A stretch of 9,105 nucleotides of DNA from Bacteroidales bacterium. Lineage in GTDB: Bacteria > Bacteroidota > Bacteroidia > Bacteroidales > F082. The stretch spans positions 1 through 9,105 of the forward strand of contig JANTGU010000072.1 of NCBI GenBank assembly GCA_024762735.1, given 5' to 3'. Of this stretch, positions 6,434 through 9,105 are shown piece after piece. Both the position numbers and the translations under genes were made by a program. The stretch's first letter is position 1. Each line of letters begins with the position of its first letter. The notes under the pieces were generated by a model. The model was given only the letters and a program-made list of their open reading frames with translations. It made no database searches and had not been told where the DNA came from.

Positions 6434-8491
6434 TTATTTTGTGCTATCCGCGGGAATATGATAAATATTTTCATCGTTCCGGTATCCTGATTTGTCTTTA
6501 AACCAGTCGTACGAAATTTGTCCGTTGCTTTCAGCCCATTCGGCAAACTTTAAATAAGTGCTGGTAATTTCTACTTTTTCAACCGGATAATCAAAATGTT
6601 CGATAATATTTAATCCCCATGGCAGATTTGTTTTAGTACGATAATATTTACCGTTGGCAGGATCCGAATTATCAGAATTCTGTCCAAACAGGTCGGTATC
6701 GGCTAAATCGGTTGGCGCATGATCAATCAAATGGATTTCAACGCCACGCTGCCCGTCAGCAAAAATAAAGGGATTGTAGGGTGGGTTTCCAATAGCAGCC
6801 AAATCGATGGGCTGCGTAAAGGTAATGTGAATATGCATGGTGTCTGGCTCTACATAAGGAGCATCCGGCTCGGTATTCACTCCCACACCATTTCCGGGAT
6901 GTGGCAGCACATCATAACCATCTTCCCAAAGCATGATGACAGCATTGGTTTGCCCGTTTTCCAGGTTTCTGCCATCCAGCGAAACAATGTTTCCGGGTAC
7001 ATTGATATCACCCGAAACCTGCGCCACCAGAGCGTTATCGATGGGGAGTTCAAAACCAAATCCGTTGTGAAAATAGGCTCCCTGCGCCCTCAAAACAAAG
7101 GTTCCGTATATTTCGACCAGCTTATTGTCGCCATTGGTAACCTGGTTAAAATTGTAATCAATTACAGCATCATTAAAGTCGTAATCGCCCAAAGCAGGCC
7201 ACATATCTTCAAATGCCAGCGTCCCGAAGTCGCCCTGATTAAAATAGTAGTTGTTAAAGGCTCTGTCCGGATCATTAGGGAAATCGTCAAAATGGTCGGG
7301 AACCCCGTCGCCATCACTATCGGTTCCGGTATAATCAACAGGAGGAAGCGTGGTTTGGTCAACAGCCTGAATGGGATTTGCCGTTACATAAAAAATAGCA
7401 TCATTAAAATCGTGATCACAAAAATTTCTGTCGCGCAAAATGTCTTCAAAACCAAGCAGCATCAAATCACGACCATTATCGCTAAGCAGTACCGAGTGTT
7501 GTTTTAAAGCGGGGTCTGCTTCCGGGTTTAATTCCCTTTGCGAGTACACCACCCATTTTCCATCGGTAACCGTTCCATTTTGCCAACCGTTGGCCATCAA
7601 CACGAAGCTAATGGTTGTGTTGGGAGGGAACTGGCCGATATGTACCTTGTTACCGGCATGCAAGCCACCGCCGCTACCCTGAAAGGAAACGTTGGGGTAG
7701 ATAATGGTAATGGTGTCTATATCATCGGGGGTTTGCGGTGCATTACCCGTGGTGTAGGTGTAGAACCCCAAAACATTTCTGTACCCGGCTCCTTCGCCTA
7801 CGAAAGTAACATACACATCGCTGGCCTCCGAAAGATGCAGGTTATGGTCGTAATCAAGCGAAAAGTACTGCGGGTGCGACTGTGTTAACCATACCCTTTC
7901 AGGAAGCGTGTTGTTAACATCTTGTAAAAACTGATTATCAATGGGGTCGTTATCCGGTTCCAGATAATCAGGCACACCCTGGCTGTTGTAATTTCCTAAA
8001 AACTTGTATTTTGCATTGGTACTTTTAGCCTGCATCAACGATTTAAACGAGGTGGTGGATGGAACGCCTCCCAACTGAACATCAAACCCGTTTTGATCTA
8101 AATCAATCATGCCCGGTTTGGGTAACCCGATGTAATCGGTGGTCACAAACAGCTGGGTGTAATAAGCCGGCACGTCGTACTCGACTGAAAACACACCGGA
8201 TGCATCGGTTTGACCACTGGTAACCAGTTTACCGCCTTCCTCAGGGTCATTGGTATAAATCAGAATTTTTGCCCCCTGAACCGGATCGCCCAGGTTGTCG
8301 TAAGCGCGTACCGTTAAGGTGGCAGGCTTGGTGGTTGACCAGTCAAAATTATCAGCTACCACCAGCTGTTCCATGGTTTTTTCACTACTTGGAATGGGCT
8401 CGTCAGGTTTTTTGTTATTACACGATACCATGAGCGAAACCATCACCAACATTAAAAAGGTATTTCCTAAAAATAAGTATTGCTTTTTCAT
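6434..8491 (-). CDS. LruC domain-containing lipoprotein
   Basis: A 685-residue predicted envelope lipoprotein. Residues 1-23 form a lipoprotein signal peptide with the lipidation site C24 (LMVSC). Residues ~50-120 look like an Ig-like or carboxypeptidase-regulatory beta domain (ATLTVRAYDNLGDPVQGAKI). Residues ~230-370 resemble a DUF4114 domain, including the acidic motif FEDILRD...CDHDFNDAIF (348-367). A calcium-binding-type linker DSDGDGVPDHFDDFPND (391-407) leads into the LruC/DUF4842 domain (~415-680), whose FEDMWPALGDYDFNDAV (427-443) repeats the earlier acidic motif. LruC is named from a Leptospira lipoprotein. The molecular role is not established; surface location and calcium binding are inferences. 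No enzyme motif is visible. The gene lies 90 bp after dxs on the same strand but has its own -7 box, and it ends at the shared terminator. Confidence 0.9.
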   Translation of the reverse strand: MKKQYLFLGNTFLMLVMVSLMVSCNNKKPDEPIPSSEKTMEQLVVADNFDWSTTKPATLTVRAYDNLGDPVQGAKILIYTNDPEEGGKLVTSGQTDASGVFSVEYDVPAYYTQLFVTTDYIGLPKPGMIDLDQNGFDVQLGGVPSTTSFKSLMQAKSTNAKYKFLGNYNSQGVPDYLEPDNDPIDNQFLQDVNNTLPERVWLTQSHPQYFSLDYDHNLHLSEASDVYVTFVGEGAGYRNVLGFYTYTTGNAPQTPDDIDTITIIYPNVSFQGSGGGLHAGNKVHIGQFPPNTTISFVLMANGWQNGTVTDGKWVVYSQRELNPEADPALKQHSVLLSDNGRDLMLLGFEDILRDRNFCDHDFNDAIFYVTANPIQAVDQTTLPPVDYTGTDSDGDGVPDHFDDFPNDPDRAFNNYYFNQGDFGTLAFEDMWPALGDYDFNDAVIDYNFNQVTNGDNKLVEIYGTFVLRAQGAYFHNGFGFELPIDNALVAQVSGDINVPGNIVSLDGRNLENGQTNAVIMLWEDGYDVLPHPGNGVGVNTEPDAPYVEPDTMHIHITFTQPIDLAAIGNPPYNPFIFADGQRGVEIHLIDHAPTDLADTDLFGQNSDNSDPANGKYYRTKTNLPWGLNIIEHFDYPVEKVEITSTYLKFAEWAESNGQISYDWFKDKSGYRNDENIYHIPADSTK

Positions 8492-8535
8492 ATCTCTATA
8501 TTTTTTTTATGACACAATTCATAAATCATGCCTAA

Positions 8536-8556
8536 ATTTATTAAACCTTAATAAAT
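8536..8556. promoter_or_regulatory. 21-bp dyad at the predicted LruC transcription start, operator candidate
   Basis: The 9-bp arms ATTTATTAA (8536-8544) and TTAATAAAT (8548-8556) are perfect inverted repeats around ACC. The dyad begins 2 bp downstream of the -7 box of the LruC gene, so it covers the expected transcription start. It could be a repressor site or a 5' mRNA hairpin. The AT-rich composition makes chance symmetry more likely than usual. Confidence 0.35.
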
Positions 8557-8557
8557 A

Positions 8558-8565
8558 CAAAGTTA
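8558..8565 (-). promoter_or_regulatory. -7 promoter box for the LruC-domain gene
   Basis: TAACTTTG read on the minus strand (8565 down to 8558) matches TAnnTTTG exactly and lies 66 bp before the ATG at 8491, between dxs and the LruC gene. No TTTG is visible 17-23 bp further upstream, so the -33 element is weak or absent. Confidence 0.45.
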
Positions 8566-8581
8566 TGAAAAAAACAATCGG

Positions 8582-9105
8582 TTAGTATTCTCCTTTTGAG
8601 AACATCATTTTTACATTGGAACTTATGCTCTCCGTACCGTAGCCACCTATTTCAAAAAGTTTTTCACGGGAGCCATGCGGGATAAACTCATCGGGAACAC
8701 CAAGGATAGTTATGGGATTTAACAAGTGATGTTTTTCCTTAAACTCCAGCACCGCATCACCCAAACCTCCTTTTATCGTACCATCTTCAATGGTGATGAT
8801 GTGCTCGTATTCAGCAAATGCTTCTGCAAGCAATGACTCATCCAGCGGTTTTAAAAAGCGCATATCAAAATGACCGGGGAAAAGGTGCTCCTTCTCCAGC
8901 TCTTCGATGGCTTTTGATGCCAATATACCGGCGTAGCCGAGGGTCAGCAATGCCACTTTTGCTCCCGCTTTTACTTTACGACCTTTTCCTACCGGGATGA
9001 ATTCAAACGGCTCTTGTTCAATTTTTTTCGACCCTCTGTTTTTCGAGTACCGGATAGAAAAGGGGCCATCGGCATATTTTGAAGCGGTGAACATCAGGTT
9101 ACGAA
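8582..9105 (-). CDS. dxs: 1-deoxy-D-xylulose-5-phosphate synthase, C-terminal part
   Basis: Only the last 173 codons are present; the gene enters from the right edge, and the methionine at 9094 is internal (codons for RNL precede it in frame). DXS condenses pyruvate and glyceraldehyde 3-phosphate using thiamine diphosphate, the first step of the MEP route to isoprenoids, in the cytoplasm. The visible part is the end of the pyrimidine-binding domain (RNLMFTAS...GPFSIRY) and the transketolase C-terminal domain. Landmarks are FIPVGKGRKVKAG, VALLTLGY, DMRFLKPLDE, ITIEDGTIKGGLGDAVLEF and LGVPDEFIPHG, all diagnostic of DXS and in the usual order. The usual RYPRG motif reads RYSKN here. The stop is followed 90 bp later by the LruC lipoprotein gene, which is unrelated in role. 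Confidence 0.92.
   Translation of the reverse strand, partial: RNLMFTASKYADGPFSIRYSKNRGSKKIEQEPFEFIPVGKGRKVKAGAKVALLTLGYAGILASKAIEELEKEHLFPGHFDMRFLKPLDESLLAEAFAEYEHIITIEDGTIKGGLGDAVLEFKEKHHLLNPITILGVPDEFIPHGSREKLFEIGGYGTESISSNVKMMFSKGEY

Noticed and set aside
6719..7507. A 262-codon plus-strand open frame opposite the LruC gene
   Set aside because: It is antisense to a well-supported coding region; the peptide shows no domain or signal sequence, and the minus-strand frame has clear family motifs.

Overview
The window looks like chromosomal DNA from a member of the Bacteroidota, probably the Bacteroidales/Marinilabiliales side (inference). The signs are a C-terminal type IX secretion sorting domain on the M1 peptidase, a LruC-domain lipoprotein, promoter boxes of the Bacteroidota form TTTG...TAnnTTTG, and no purine-rich ribosome binding sites upstream of the genes. 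A genus cannot be named from this sequence alone.

Layout, left to right. Positions 1-1526 (minus strand) hold the end of an efflux operon: a TolC-type outer membrane factor followed by the first 29 codons of a probable membrane-fusion (periplasmic adaptor) protein that runs off the left edge. Diverging from it, 1702-4002 (plus) encodes a secreted M1-family zinc metallopeptidase with a type IX sorting domain. A gene-free stretch of about 1.1 kb (4003-5096) follows. It is packed with inverted repeats: a two-hairpin unit, a roughly 300 bp imperfect palindrome, and a nested cluster of GC-rich hairpins. Next is a serine hydrolase lipoprotein of the class C beta-lactamase fold (5097-6314, plus), with a near-consensus promoter so close to its ATG that the mRNA should be leaderless or nearly so. 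A perfect 16-bp stem with A and T tracts on its two sides (6380-6414) separates it from the convergent LruC-domain lipoprotein gene (6434-8491, minus). The right edge carries the last 173 codons of dxs (8582-9105, minus).

Working together: the tolC/adaptor pair belongs to one tripartite export pump. The M1 peptidase, the serine hydrolase and the LruC protein are three separate envelope or surface proteins, each apparently with its own transcription unit. dxs is housekeeping (isoprenoid precursor synthesis). I see no defence system, CRISPR array, RNA gene or intact transposase. The least explained part is the palindrome-rich intergenic block at 4068-4957.
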